DNA from: Pararge aegeria
Lineage: Eukaryota; Arthropoda; Insecta; Lepidoptera; Nymphalidae
Reading direction: 5' to 3'
NCBI RefSeq assembly: GCF_905163445.1
Contig: NC_053197.1
Coordinates: 3,286,001 to 3,350,000 of the forward strand
Length of the DNA stretch: 64,000 nucleotides
Shown: positions 1 through 12,079 of the stretch, one piece after another
Layout: each line of letters starts with the position of its first letter
Position numbering within the stretch: the first letter of the stretch is position 1
The notes under the pieces: generated by a model
What the model was told of the DNA's origin: nothing
What the model saw: the letters and a program-made list of their open reading frames with translations, nothing else
The model's database searches: none
Translations under genes and position numbers: made by a program

Positions 1-189
1 GGGCACGTAATTATGAAGTAAATTGTACCTTTATTTGACCTATACCACAATTAAATCATCTTACTCACATCCTGGGGTAGCTGGAAGAGATCTTTTATAG
101 AGATAAGCTTTCGTTTATCCTTAGCTTTCTATTTATACACTTCATGTATCTTATGTTCACAATAACAATTTATGGTACATAAATACTAA

Positions 190-360
190 ATTAATAAATA
201 AATAAGGAACACGTCCTGCGACTGCCTGCCGCCCTATGTCCATCAAACTGACGCGTAAGTATTAAGCTTCGTGTTCCTTTAATTACATCGGCAACTTCGC
301 CCACACCGAAACACAGTATTGCAACAATGCTGCTTAGCGACAGAATGGCAGTACTTTCCC
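190..360 (+). repeat. Dispersed repeat (family U)
   Basis: GGAACACGTCCTGCGACTG and CCACACCGAAACACAGTATTGCAACAATGC, related to 34985-35110 (AAGAACCACGTCCTAC, AGACCGGAACACAGCAATGC). Accounts for the start of the small open frame at 319-522. Confidence 0.55.
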
Positions 361-677
361 GGATGGGCAGTCAGAAACAGCTCTACTAGTTACCGCGTCC
401 ATAGAATAATGGTCGTCGTTAAGGCTCCAAGATTTGACTCCACAATATCTTTAGCTTCTAAGATAAAGCAAGACGCTGATAAGATACTGAAGTGGATTAA
501 TGTTAAAACTACTGTACTTTAACGTTTATTTATATAATTTGGTGAACCTTAAAAACTCAGCTCGGCTTGTAAGACATTTGACTTCTGTAACACTATTACG
601 ACTAGGATCCGTTTTCTAAATATAGAACGTATATTATTAGTACGCACCTATCCATCAAATTATAGTCAAATACTTAC

Positions 678-2103
678 TACTATATGACTGGAGAGCATAC
701 ACCAGTAGGTACCGTGCCCAATTCTTCACAGGATCAAAAGGATACACGTATCCGAATGGTAGAAGAAAATCAAAATCTTTGTGACGAATTTTCCCAATTA
801 CTGTATTAAACAGCTGAAGAAATACATTTTGTAAAGTTCCTATTGTAGTACCCCAGTACAAAGCTGGAACAAAGAAGAGTTTGATGTTACAATAAAATAT
901 TTCATTTACCTCAGAGTAAATAGCCAGGAGTATACTTTTCCTAAAAGAAACAATCAATGAATAAAAAATATATTGTTATTTACTCACTATTAGACTATAC
1001 TTATTTTTTTAAAAGTTGTATCTTTAAATAAATAAATAACTAAATATACTACCACAATACACACATCGCCATCTAGCATCAAAGTAAGCGTAGCTTGTGT
1101 TATCGGTACTAAGATAGCTGTTAAATTTTTCTTTATGAATATAGTACACAACCATTTTTACGAAGGAAATAATAATTACAAACTAAAATTAATATTTACA
1201 ATAAATATATTCAGTTGTAGGTAATACACATAAATACTTATAATACACAGATAAACAACCAGACACTGAAACACAATCATGTTCATCACACAAACATTTT
1301 CCAGTTGGAATCGAAGCCAGGCCAACCAATCGCCTAGGACTCAGAAAGCAGGGTATCTACTGCGCCATTTTGCCGTCAAATCAATATTTGCCGTATAGAA
1401 AAAAAATATAATATTTTGGTTTTCCCGACCGATTTGGTCATTTATATAATAATTATAATGGTTTTGGGTCTTATTTCAACAACCACTATTTGATACTTTA
1501 GCGATTCCTTAAGTCTTGTAACGGACAGCTGGGGTATATATATAATATTTACCTGTTTGTCTAAAGTTTAATTGTTCCAGTCGCCGATTTTTTTCCTTAA
1601 TTTGAACAACACTTAAATTTTTTGTCTTCCACATCTTAGCTAAACCCTCTATCAGGTGTTCGATATCATTACTCTTTGGTAGCAAAACTGTTGCTTTTAA
1701 AATACCTAAAAAGTACCAGTAAGAAATCATTCATCAAGATAGAGACTAGAAAATCTTTCTTTACCACATAAATATATCAGTTGCAATAACATTTTACTTA
1801 TTTATTTTTTGTTTTTAAGATTTAAAATGTTACAATCTAGAACAATCATTACATAGCATAGATAAACATTTGCCACAAATATTCTTTGCTTAAATAGCTA
1901 TCTACTAATTTATTGCATAGTTGCAGTTGTTATGATTACAATGAGAAAAAAAAATAAGGAAAATCTTAGTTATATTATAATATCTACACTTATAATAAAA
2001 CTGTAACTGGAAGATTTCTGTACATTTAATATATTTTGAAAATTTTGACCGGGGATGCTTTATAATTGCTACTGAGTCCAAAAAAGATTTTTATTTATGT
2101 TTG

Positions 2104-2138
<35 letters not shown>

Positions 2139-2888
2139 AGTCAGTCTGTCGGTCTGTCTGTCTGTCTGTCTGTCCGGGCATCACACCGGACTCATTCTCG
2201 GACGAAGTCGCGCGGGTACGCTAGTAATATATATTATTTTGACGTCCACTTTTGTACATAGGTCTTTTGTAGCAGTTCCAAATACCACGGTCTTATGCTT
2301 GGGTCTTCGCTCCCAGCGATTCGTTTGACGTCATCCGTCCACTTCGTCGGGGATCTTCCGACGCTGCGTTTACCGGTGCGAGGTCGCTGTTTCAGCGCCT
2401 TGGGACCATAGCGTCCGGTTCTCCGAACTATATGCCCCGCCTATTGCCACTTCAGCTTCGCGACTCACTGAGCTATCTCTGGATCTCCTCATTCCTGATT
2501 TGAACAGGTAAAGTAATCCGAGCATAGCTCTGTCCATCGCCCACAGAGTTCTGGTTCGTCAATTCCTAATATTTTAAAGAAATTACAAAAAATATACTTG
2601 GTAAAAATAGTGTTTGTATCAAAACATACTTTGGAGTCCGATAAGGCAAGCACATGCAACGAATGCCATGTCCGAAGTACTTGTCTGCAGCCCAAACACT
2701 TGAAAGAAGTAAATCCACATAGAGATGAAGTTAAGAATCACTACCACTATCACGATCACGAACCGCCATTGCTTTTTCCAGAAAGGTATGTCGTTATTGA
2801 AAAATACAAAATTGCATCTCTTTAAATAAGTAAAAGGAATTATAAAAGGTTTGGTGAAGTCGGCTGGGAAATCTTCCATTCCGTCCAT
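678..2888 (-). CDS. Odorant receptor family gene, 5' part, possibly decayed
   Basis: Probable insect odorant receptor (seven-transmembrane, Orco-partnered ligand-gated channel of sensory neurons). Exon 1 (2630-2888) starts with ATG, has a DIPFWKKQWRF stretch then a long hydrophobic TM1, and ends at a GTATGT donor in phase 1. Exon 2 (1553-1705) joins in phase and carries a loop of the type seen in lepidopteran ORs (LIEGLAKMWKTKNLS, then QLNF); its donor is GTAAAT. Exon 3 (about 678-940) contains the OR-like LPFGYVYPFDP motif followed by a hydrophobic segment. The junction between exons 2 and 3 does not keep frame with the best acceptor: exon 2 ends in phase 1, whereas the exon-3 frame carrying the OR motif needs phase 2. 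No C-terminal exons are visible to the left. It is therefore either a gene running off the window with an unrecognised splice site, or a pseudogene. Family assignment is by motif pattern only. Confidence 0.55.
1027..1380 (-). mobile_element. tRNA-headed SINE (family A), interrupted
   Basis: Family A has a tRNA-like head (GATTGGCGCAGTGGGCAGCG, then GGTTCGATTCCCACA) and a long shared body ending GGGGCTAGATGGCGATGTGTG. It resembles the Metulj-type SINEs described from butterflies (identification from memory of the pattern). This copy is on the minus strand and is broken by an AT-rich insertion near 1150-1200. Confidence 0.7.
2102..2175 (+). repeat. GTCT tetranucleotide microsatellite
   Basis: (TGTC)n with a few TCAG/TCGG interruptions, followed by a LINE-type end (CGGACGAAGTCGCGCGGGTA). 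Confidence 0.95.
2240..2540 (-). mobile_element. RTE-like LINE C-terminal fragment
   Basis: The minus strand reads as the tail of a LINE ORF2 (GRPPTRWTDDIKR-type region, homologous to 26400-26790). It lies in the putative odorant-receptor intron, next to the GTCT microsatellite. Confidence 0.65.
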
Positions 2889-3159
2889 TTTTGCGACAGA
2901 AGTATTTGCTTGCTCTCTGCAAAGTGAAACGATGTGTCCATTTATGATTGCTTATTAGTCTACACTTTTATTAGTTTTACTTTCTTACTGGAGATCCGTT
3001 TAGTAAGAAAAAAACTATTGGATTTCCTATTGATTTAAAAATATCTATAATATTTTTCGCTATGGGCTTGTCAAATTGAGTGTCTGTTTGGCCTTTAAAG
3101 CAATCAAACTCCACGCATGATAAGCCTCTGAAGTTTGTGTTTATCATTAAAAAAAATCG

Positions 3160-3760
3160 AAGCTCATTTATTTCATGCCTAGTTTATCAGCACTTTTAAA
3201 TCGTAATTTCAGTCTCTTTGTATTGACCCTACCGGTTTCGTAAAGCATCAACGACACGATTTATTAAATGTGTCTTAAAATATTGTTTTAACTTAGATAA
3301 TGGTAGACCTAACTATAATCATTACCTACCTATCCTATTAAGGATTTCTGTTATCTTTGCAGATGGTATATCACTATTTTATGTCCGTTTCTAGTAAGTC
3401 GATTGTTTATTTCTTCTTTTTGTTTAAACGACTAATGTATTGATGTATAAAGATTATAATTTTATTGTAAAAGTTAACAGTACTAGTTTGTTGCAGTACG
3501 AGTGCCTTTATGAACCTTATGTTATGCGACCTTATTTCTGAGCAATTACCAACGATAATTCATATTATTATATTGCCAAGGTACTATGAGTATACCTTGC
3601 CTACCTACCTACCTTCTGTAAATTTGGCACGAAGGGATTCACGTGATCTAACTTTCTAAGTTTATAATATATCGATCGCACAGCTCTGTTCTGTAGTATA
3701 AATATAGTTAATAATGAAAATATATTAATAATTCTAAATATAAGATAATTCGGCATTCCA
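3160..3760 (+). repeat. Interspersed repeat family Q
   Basis: Shared blocks: GCACTTTTAAATCGTAATTT, GTAGTGACT-type and ACCGGTTCGG boxes, GGCACGAAGGGATTCACGTGA, CTGTAGTATAAATATAG. Also at 7245-7400, 19465-19660 plus 20120-20330, 28315-28600, 44370-44475 (minus) and 53655-53970. Non-coding; probably a LINE/SINE 3' body. Confidence 0.65.
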
Positions 3761-4222
3761 ATCATACAATTCTATGAAATCCCTCTATTGATTTCCACAG
3801 CTGAGGGAAATATTGGACGGAACCACGCTGGTCTTGGCTTAAACTTTATTTAATAACCAAATTAAAAATACATGATTCTATATGTGCATAATATGAGCCT
3901 TCTACCGGTTTGTTTGTGTTTTCACGCCGTTTTATATCATTGCAAATTACAAACCGATAGAACCTTTGTGAATATCAAATGAACAGAACGGAGCTTACCC
4001 ACTTTATGTTCTATATATTTTGAAATTTTAAAATTGGAACAAATTTAGCTTGTAAGTATAAATAACTAATAAAATGAATTGAATAGTTAATGCTAGATTT
4101 ATCAACAACATTTGGTTTTTAAATGTGTCACGGGGATCGATTTAGTTGAAATGAATGAATGAATACACTTTTTTTCTTGAGAGAGTACGATTTGGTGGCC
4201 TTATCGCTATTAACCGGAGCAT

Positions 4223-4301
4223 CCTCAGGAGATGTTGACTTTACAATGATTCATTGTTTTTATCTTAACAATTATTCATTGTAAAGTCAACATCTCCTGA
4301 G
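4223..4301. repeat. Perfect 27-bp inverted repeat from MITE-1 core
   Basis: 4223-4249 and 4275-4301 are exact reverse complements (CCTCAGGAGATGTTGAC...), loop 25 nt. The same block occurs singly in the other MITE-1 copies, so this one formed by an inverted duplication. Confidence 0.85.
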
Positions 4302-4867
4302 GAGTTAGCTTAATTTTGATAATATAAAGGCGTAAAAGGAAAAAAACATAGAAAAGAGGTAGGTTTTGCATTAGCATAGTGGATAAGTAGTTATAAGTTT
4401 TCAGTGTGCAACGCTGTAATTTGGAATTATTGTTGACTCGTACTTCACCAGCGTTTATTACGGTATATTACAAATACCACGGGAACCGTTTGATTTCCTA
4501 GAATAAAAAGTCTATGTTACTCTCCGTACATTCTAGTAACTCTATGTCAAAATTCAAGTTGGTTGCTCAGTCAGGTCAGAGGATTTCACGGAATCGTCGA
4601 GTAAAATAAAATTCAATTTATACATGAATTTTTAATGAATAAATGAATTTTATATTTTTACAAAGTGTTGTACTGTAAGCGTATGTTCACTTTAGGGCAG
4701 CCAACAAGTTTGGAGACTGCTGTATCATCAATAGCTTATAACGATCCACTGTTGGACTATAGGCCTCTCCCAAGGTTTGCTTATAATCAGCTGTCAGCAC
4801 GCTGGACAGAGGGGTTGGTGTCTCAGTAGTGGTGGTGCAGTAGATGTTAATAGCAGCGCAGAAGATA

Positions 4868-5105
4868 TATTGGATAGAAGCAGGCGTTACTTTGCGGAAA
4901 TCTATAATATATTATGAAAATTATGCTTAATTTGCTATACTCCGCACGTTTTGCTCCGAAACCAGAGCATCTTCAGGAGATGTTGACTTTACAATGAATA
5001 ATTTCTACAACGGACTTTACAACGGTTTCGGAGCGAAACGTGCGTAGGGGGTATATTGCCGAAGATTTGTTTGGTGTGGAGTATAAGGATTGAAGAAATT
5101 ATAAA
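4868..5105. mobile_element. MITE-1 copy
   Basis: MITE-1 has an end ATTGGATAGAAGCAGGCGTTACTTTGCGGAA (read in two parts, 4872-4902) and an inner block GCATCTTCAGGAGATGTTGACTTTACAATG. Other copies or fragments: 4200-4310, 25650-25870, 27575-27900, 34412-34715, 45810-45860, 46095-46130, 59108-59170. Confidence 0.7.
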
Positions 5106-5849
5106 TTACATCATACAGATTCTCCTGCTGTTACACACATAACTCCGATAAGTTAAGTGCGTGCAAGGAATAGAACTCTGTTACCCCAAAAGGGAGCCCG
5201 AACCTCTAACCACTGGCTAATCACCGCTTTAGCAAGCGTTTCATAAGCATGAAATACACAGTAAAATTGATACATAAGCACGAACGTAGGCAACCCTAAC
5301 CTTTTATAAACCAATCTAGCGTTTCATAAAAAGATACATCAGTTTTCGACGTGCAGTACTCTGCATACTCTTTTTCGTTTCGCTTTTGTCTTCGCACTAC
5401 ATTCGCAAAAAATGCAGATGCTGACACATACATTACGGGAGGTATTTTTTCGCCTCTTTACCCTTTATGCCTTGACCTCTTTCAGCGTTTACCCTTATTT
5501 TGTTTATATGTTAAGCTTTTTCCTCATGCGTTCAACTTTATCTGGGCAAATAACAATTTTTCTTGTTTGCTGGAACAAAGAACTGTATTTATTTAGGTCA
5601 CCGTGAAAGTTTTATGACTATCAACACAAACAAAAAGGGATTTTTTAGACCCGCAAACGTTACAGGGTGAAAATATATTATTTCCTTTATAACCATTAAT
5701 ACTTTTCTCCTGATGTTCATGAGACTGTTTTTTAACCCTCCACTTGAACTCTATTGAGTATTTGCTCTCTTCTTTGAAGTGTATTCTATATCATTTTTAT
5801 ATTACCTAATAGATTTTTTTTTTATAGAATTACGTTATTTTTTTTTTTG

Positions 5850-6253
5850 ACGTGACAACGTCTTATAAATTGGTTTGCCGGGTGACACTTCAAGAAACTG
5901 CGTTACGCTCCGCTCACGTTATGCGCTCACAATGAGAGCGAGTGAGAGGCACGCGCCCGCCTAAGAGCGAGAGAGACAGACATAAAAAGTGAAAGGCACG
6001 CGTCCCTTTGAAGTAAACGCTGTTTCATTGTACGCAAATGTATTGCAAGTTATTGTATGTATATTTGTATATAAATACGTAAAGGTAAAAATAAAATTTT
6101 GTTAATATGAAATTCAGTGCGAGATTCTTTGTATAAATTAATGTTTTAAATATAATTCTTTGTATAAATAAATGTTTTGAATTGTTACTATTACTACTAT
6201 ACGAATGAATATTCACATTAAAATTATTTTACCACTCAAAGTCGTTGTCACGT
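5850..6253. mobile_element. 404-bp MITE with ACGTGACAACG ends
   Basis: Inverted ends ACGTGACAACG (5850-5860) and CGTTGTCACGT (6243-6253). The interior starts with a GC-richer block of short purine repeats (GAGAGCGAGTGAGAGGCACGC) unlike its AT-rich surroundings. Confidence 0.75.
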
Positions 6254-6349
6254 AAAACTTTCGCCCGTATACCGACTTTACAGGCAACCAATTTTTTTAT
6301 TTCTGTATATTTTGTTTATAATCATTTTACACCACCTATTTGTTCTCGC

Positions 6350-6500
6350 TCTTGTTGGCCTAATCCTAAGGTTGCCTGACAGAGATCGCTTTTAAGCGAT
6401 AAGGCCGCCTTTGTAATCTACTCCAGTTTTTGTGTTCCTCTCTATTCGTCCTATATTTTCCTAACTGTGTAGTGGTGTACAAATAAAGAGTTTAAACAAA
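6350..6500 (+). repeat. LINE 3' tail (family T)
   Basis: AAGGTTGCCTGACAGAGATCG, TTAAGCGATAAGGCCGCC, TGTACAAATAAAGAGTTT. Same block at 15985-16105 and, shorter, 42225-42290. The AATAAA and A-rich end fit a LINE 3' terminus. Confidence 0.65.
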
Positions 6501-6637
6501 ATAAAATAAATAAATACTACACTTCAATGGAGCAAAATTAAAATAGTTCCGCCGAATACGCGATTAAAAAGGTAGGGCACATTATGGCAGATATAAAAAT
6601 GAACAGCTGACATGTTTCTCGCAAAAACTAGGATAGT

Positions 6638-6772
6638 CAGTGGCGTGCACTTCATACATGCGCAAAAGCACTGCCTGCCCTAAAATTGATATGTAACTGT
6701 AGAATTTTTGCCGCTTTATGAAGTTTTCCTGCTGTATGCATACCCTATTAAGAAAGCTAGTGCACGCCACTG
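6638..6772. mobile_element. 135-bp MITE with CAGTGGCGTGCA ends
   Basis: Exact 12-bp TIRs, CAGTGGCGTGCA and TGCACGCCACTG; CAGTGGCG is typical of hAT-like ends. Truncated relatives sit at 31024-31060 and 52205-52245. Confidence 0.8.
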
Positions 6773-7408
6773 GAGATAGTGTGTAGTGGTAGTGTTCTAT
6801 CGACTAAATGACAACTACTAAACAACTAAATAAACTCATTCCGATAATCGTTTCTAAGCGACATCGTACCGAAACGTCTTTGTAGACGACGAAACCCACA
6901 GCCAAAAATGTAGAATGTAGGGGGTTTTAGTTCTACATGCCTCTCTTCTAGGAGAGAATACATTTTGACCACTGAGAACCGTTAAGGCCGTTAATATTGC
7001 TATCTCAGAGCAAACTATCTATAATGGTGAATAGTTAATATAAATTGAGCACATCCATCTTTTGGAAACTTTCTAGAAGTGCACACAAAGTCTGAAGTCT
7101 GTGGATTAATGTGGCACATGTAACGTTCACTTTGCGAACTAAGTTATCATGCTATAAAAATATAAGGTGTAGGTTTTAGCCGGATTCTCTAGATCAATGT
7201 TCATCATCATCATATCAATCAATCGACATTCACTGCTGGAAATAGGTCAAAATTAAAAATTAATTTATTTTAGTATAAGCACTTTTGAAACGTAAACTCA
7301 GTCTGTTTGTAGAGACTATTTCACCAGTTCGGAAGGCAGATTATAACGAGAAGAAGCCGCCACGAAACTCAGCTCTTATTCAACATTATAATTTTTTCAG
7401 AAATTATT

Positions 7409-7497
7409 CTGTCATGTGACAGGTTGAATTGTCCTGTAACTTCCAAGCAACTGTCTGTCATGTGACAGGTTGCATTGTCCTGTAACTTCCAAGCAAC
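7409..7497 (+). repeat. 46-bp tandem duplication
   Basis: Two copies of CTGTCATGTGACAGGTTG..TTCCAAGCAA starting at 7409 and 7455, with one obvious substitution (GAATT/GCATT). Each contains the inverted pair CTGTCA-TG-TGACAG. Confidence 0.85.
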
Positions 7498-7770
7498 GTT
7501 GCCCAGTGGGTAGGAGCTAGGACTTCACTTTCGGGGGGCCGAGTTCGAATCCCAGCATTTTATTTTTATTTTTTCACCTGTGACGTTTCTAAGTTATGTG
7601 CGATCTAAGTAAATTAAATATCACATGCTTCAACGGTGGAGGAAAACATCGTTAGGAAACCTGCATGCCTGAGAGTTCTCGATAATGTTCTTAAAGGTGT
7701 ATGGAGTCCACCAGACCGCACTGGGCCAGCGCTCAGTGACGGTTACGCCCGGTAACGGGTTTATATAACG
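7494..7770 (+). mobile_element. tRNA-headed SINE (family B)
   Basis: Family B: head with GCCCAGTGGGTAGGAGCT and GAGTTCGAATCCCAGC, then CTTCAACGGTGGAGGAAAAC, CCTGCATGCCTGAGAGTTCTC, GGCCAGCG, often ending in ATGATGATG. It resembles widespread lepidopteran SINEs. This copy is near full length. Confidence 0.75.
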
Positions 7771-8059
7771 ATAGATATTAAAGTGTAGATTTTAATTTAT
7801 TTATTGAACACTAAATTATGACTTTAGATATATTCCTTACATATCCAAGTGTATGTTATCTCGCATTTTTCGAAACTTAATTCAATTGAAGACCCCCAGC
7901 GATCCTTGATTAGTCTGCCACACTTCCTGAGGCAGATTAGACCGAAGAGGGCCAGACGACACGCCTTTCGCTCCGCCTTGAATATTATCTATATGGAGCA
8001 GTTATTACGTTTTAAAAAACCAATACTTGTTTTTAATGTTTATGTACTCAGAGAGAACA

Positions 8060-8109
8060 GAATATTTTGAGTTGGTTCATTTCAGGAGAAATGAACCCTC
8101 AAAATATTC
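8060..8109. repeat. Long near-perfect hairpin
   Basis: 8060-8083 pairs with 8088-8109 (GAATATTTTGAG and GGTTCATTTC arms) with a 2-nt bulge and a 4-nt AGGA loop. Confidence 0.85.
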
Positions 8110-8951
8110 TTGCATACTGCAAACTCTAGTTGGTGATTCAAGTATGAAGGCGCCACAGTGAGATCTCACATCCCCTGAAAAATTAGATAACGCTACTCAT
8201 TTTGTCTAGCTTTAACCGTGTCTAGTGCTGAGCTATTAGGCGTTCCGTTACGATGCAGTGTTAGCGGTATGCGTTTAATATAACTGCCATACGCCTAACA
8301 GTTTAGCCCGCTACCGTCTTACGGCCTTTTTCTATTTCAATCTACTTATCTGTAATCTTTTGATAAGTTTTCTTATTTCTAAAAAAATATGGATATTTTT
8401 TGACAATAACAACGTTGCTGAGTAATAAGTCTATTGATTATGGATAGATTAAACATAGAAATTGGCCATTAAACTGCATATTTGCATTATTTCTTAACAG
8501 CTGTTGAAATTGCAGTCAAGGGCTAACTCGTTGTATTTAAAAAACGGCTTATAGTTGGTACGTAATTCAGGCACATCGGCATGAACAGTCCGAATGTCAC
8601 GATTGTTAGTAAAAACAGAACTATAATACCACGTGTTGCTCTCCCAGCCCCAGAAATAAAACCGGAGAACTCTTCGAGCATTATTATGTAGACCAACAAT
8701 ATGTCAAACAATTCTAATTCATTTCAAACCCTATTCTTCGGTACTTGTAATGTAATTCCGTATAAATAACTTAAATACTGATCAGGATGATACCGAAAAA
8801 AATTAAATGAGGATAAAAATAAACGGAATATTTTTTCAATAATTTTATACCGTTCTCATTTTTGATTGGTTAGCAATCACTAATTCTGTGAAAAAGATAT
8901 GTATTTAATGATATTATCTCATGCTTACTGCCTAGTAGCTTTGATCTTCAG

Positions 8952-9185
8952 ACTGCCGATTGGCGCAGTGGACAGCGACTTTCGGAGTCAAAGGCTGGGT
9001 GGGTTCTATTTCCACAACTAGAATGTGTTTGTGTAATGAACATGAATGTTTCAGTGTCTTGGTCTCTCTCTGATCTGTATATTATAAGTATTTATGTATA
9101 TCATTCATGAATATATTCATCTAAGTACCCGTAGCACGCTACGCTTGCTTCAGCGATGTGTGTTGACGTAGTATATTTATTTATT
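8952..9185 (+). mobile_element. tRNA-headed SINE (family A)
   Basis: Head GCCGATTGGCGCAGTGGAC at 8955, diverged B-box region (GGGTTCTATTTCC), body with TTATAAGTATTTATGTAT, and a GTAGTATATTTATTTATTT tail. Confidence 0.75.
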
Positions 9186-9189
9186 TTTC

Positions 9190-10130
9190 TTCCAACGCTG
9201 ATACCTAATTAGCACAAAATAGGTAATATCAATTATCACTTATTTTTTTTTAGATTTTCCAGCTCGTTATAGTTCCAGGAACGCCCTAGGGAAACTGCAT
9301 TATGTCTAGACGCCACTCATGATGAATCATTCAACAAATTTGTCAGTACCTAAATATTAAAAGTATGAAGTATCTTCAATCTTTTAATATATATACTAGT
9401 CTGAAGAAATTCTGGGTCAAGCCTTCCATCCTGATCACCATTAGCTGACATTCAACTACTTATTCATATCAATTTTTCAAGCAAATCATTAAGATCAGTA
9501 GGGCTAACTATTTCCCCTGTTTATATCCCTTGACAGGGGGTCCACCTGCTAAGGCACGGTATTATTGTTACACATATATTATTTTGATATTATTTCCACT
9601 TATCCGCCAGTGTTCGGAGAGTTGATACAGCTATGGGAGAAGAAATTTTTTTTCCCTTTTCCCTGGAGAGATAATTGTCTCCTGCCCATGCTAGCCGTGT
9701 AGAGTAGGAGAGCCTCCTGAGCTAACAAACATTTAAAAAATAAATTTAATAAACTCAATCGAATTGAGAGCCTCCTCCTTTTTTGTAAGTCTATTAAAAA
9801 CCAAATAAAGTAGAACTTGCAACAAATTATAAAATAAATATAACAAAAAGCCCACGCTATTATAATAACCTAGCAATATGATACAAACAAAGACAAATAT
9901 ATAATAGGTATCTAATCGTTTAAACTATAGGAACGAAAACTCCGCCGCATGCTCCTGAAAATTTAATTGCTTACCCAGAAGAAAATTCTTTAGTTTTATC
10001 TTAAAAAAAAACTTACTTTTAACCTTACGTTATTCCAACTATTAGCGGCGTAGTACGTAAATGAACCCAGAAAATGAACAGAAGAAGTTTATGTATTATT
10101 TCATCTCACACAAGAAATATCCCTACTTAT
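9190..10130. other. Gene-free stretch
   Basis: AT-rich with short open frames only. GAGAGCCTCCTGAGC and GAGAGCCTCCTCC are repeated near 9708 and 9764. No coding or known repeat signature recognised. Confidence 0.5.
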
Positions 10131-10849
10131 TGTAGAGTCAAGTTGTCCACCAATCCGCACTGGGCCAGCGTGGTGGACTTAACCCCTGCTAGAGGAGACC
10201 CGTGCTCTATTGTGGGCCGGTAATGGGTTGATATGATGATGATGATGATGATTGTATAGTCACTATTATCACAAACTTTACGTTCTAAAAGAATTCAATT
10301 TTTTTTTTTTATAAATAGTTCAGATCGGTTTTATCACCACATACAAAACCAAAAGTTTGCTTGAAATAGTGAAATATATAAATATTTTCTAACCTATTTG
10401 GACACCATCATATTATACGATATTGATACAATTTTTTTGCTCCCAATAACCTTGATGTTTATTTTCAGGGCCCTCGAGAAATTATTACATCTATATAAAT
10501 GTTATAATATCCTTTTATCAAACAACAACACCAATAAAAAAAGTCTTTGATAAGCAAATCCTTTTATTGCGTCTACGGGCAGCGCGTTTTATGTTACTCA
10601 TATGGAAATAATTTGATGTTCGTAAACAAATATATGATTTTAATGTCAGACGACGCGCGGGCAAAATTCGTTTCGCTTTGATTCCCAAAGCAGCGCCCTG
10701 GGCCAAAACAACGTTGGCACGATGAGCTACATATATTTTCAATTCACTCGCCCAAGATGCACAAACGAAGGAGTTACGGAGAGATCGGAGGGAGGTATAT
10801 GCCCAGTTGTGGGTCAGTGCGGCTGAAATCGAATTGATTTGAAGACTTC

Positions 10850-11065
10850 CCTGACGCAGCGGTGAAAGCTGTGGTTTTAAGTTGGGGGTTCCGGGTGCCA
10901 ATTTAGTAATTTATAATATCCGAATTGTTTCTGGTCGTATGGTGGGAGGCTTCGGGCGTGGCTAGTTACCACCCTGCTGCTAAGCGATTTAGCGCTTGAG
11001 TACGATGGTTCGTAGCAACCGACTAGTAGTCTATGGGCTTAATATAACTGCTATACCTCTGCATC
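10850..11065 (+). mobile_element. SINE family C
   Basis: Family C: tRNA-like head (CGCAGCGGTGAAAGCTGTGG, GGGGGTTCCGGGT), then TGGTGGGAGGCTTCGGGCGTGGCTAGTTACCACCCT and an AATATAACTGC end. A 127-codon open frame on the other strand (10518-10901) is explained partly by this repeat. Confidence 0.65.
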
Positions 11066-11424
11066 ATCACTTGTAAGTATATTAAGTGATTATACACCAC
11101 AAACACAGAATCAAGAACATACAAAAACCGTGCACACGACTAATATTGAAGCATAAAAACCAATCCACTTTAGAATGGTTTCTCGACCCACGGGTAATTC
11201 ACTTCATACCATTTAGCAGTTGACAGTAATTATACTACATGTATAATGTTCTAAACGTTCATCATAAAATGGAAAAAAAGGGAAAAGTTTGTGAGCTAGC
11301 AACATTCCGCAGGTGTAAAGTGTTTTGGACTAAACACACTGCATACAATTATGGCTGAATGAGGATTCTGTATGTTTTTAATTCAATGACCACAAAAATA
11401 GTTTTAATAAGCTAAAGTGAATTA

Positions 11425-11690
11425 TCATCATCATATCAACCCATACCCGGCCCACTACAGAGGGTCTCCTCTCACAATGAGAAGGGGTTAAGGCCGTAGT
11501 CCACCACGCTGGCCCAGTGCGTATTGGTGGACTCCACACTCCTTGAGAATATTATGTAGGACTCTCAGGCATGCAGGTTTCCTCACGATGTTTTCCTTTA
11601 CCCTTAGAAAAGTTAGAGGTGCGTGCTGGGATTCGAACTTGGGCCCCCGAAATTGAAGTCGAGCTTTTACCCAATGCGCTACCACCGCTT
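11425..11690 (-). mobile_element. tRNA-headed SINE (family B)
   Basis: Minus-strand copy from ATCATCATATCAACCCATAC through CACGATGTTTTCCTTTACC to the head (TGGGATTCGAACTTGGGC, TTTTACCCAATGCGCTACC). Confidence 0.8.
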
Positions 11691-12079
11691 TTAAAGTGAA
11701 CAACTTATTATTAATTCTTGCAAGTCACCGCTATGTACCACTCGACTCCATTTCAGAAAACTCTGCAGGAATAAGTAACAATAAGGTTGAGTTTAAACAC
11801 ATATTGGAGTCTGATTTATTTCTATTATTGTTAGATGATAACGATATTTATTAACTTTTAGCTAATGTATACAAATAGGTTTCTAATATATATAATCCAT
11901 CCTGTTGCCCGCATTCTTCGTCCGCGTTTATTAAGTTTTTAACACATCTCGTGGGAACTGTTTGTTCTCCTTGGATAAAAACTAGCCTCTGCAACTCTCT
12001 GTCCTTTAAACAAACTCTATGACAACTATAAAGTTCATTGGCAACACACAAATAAACACTCTTTCGTATTTATCATATT

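Noticed and set aside
319..522. 67-codon open frame on the plus strand
   Set aside because: Begins in a dispersed repeat also present at 34985-35110; no family similarity, no splice context.
2102..2175. GTCT repeat as a CRISPR-like or coding repeat
   Set aside because: Simple tetranucleotide slippage; the Val/Cys/Leu-Ser frame through it is meaningless.
10518..10901. 127-codon open frame on the minus strand
   Set aside because: Overlaps the head of a SINE C copy; composition and sequence resemble no protein, and no splice or regulatory context was seen.
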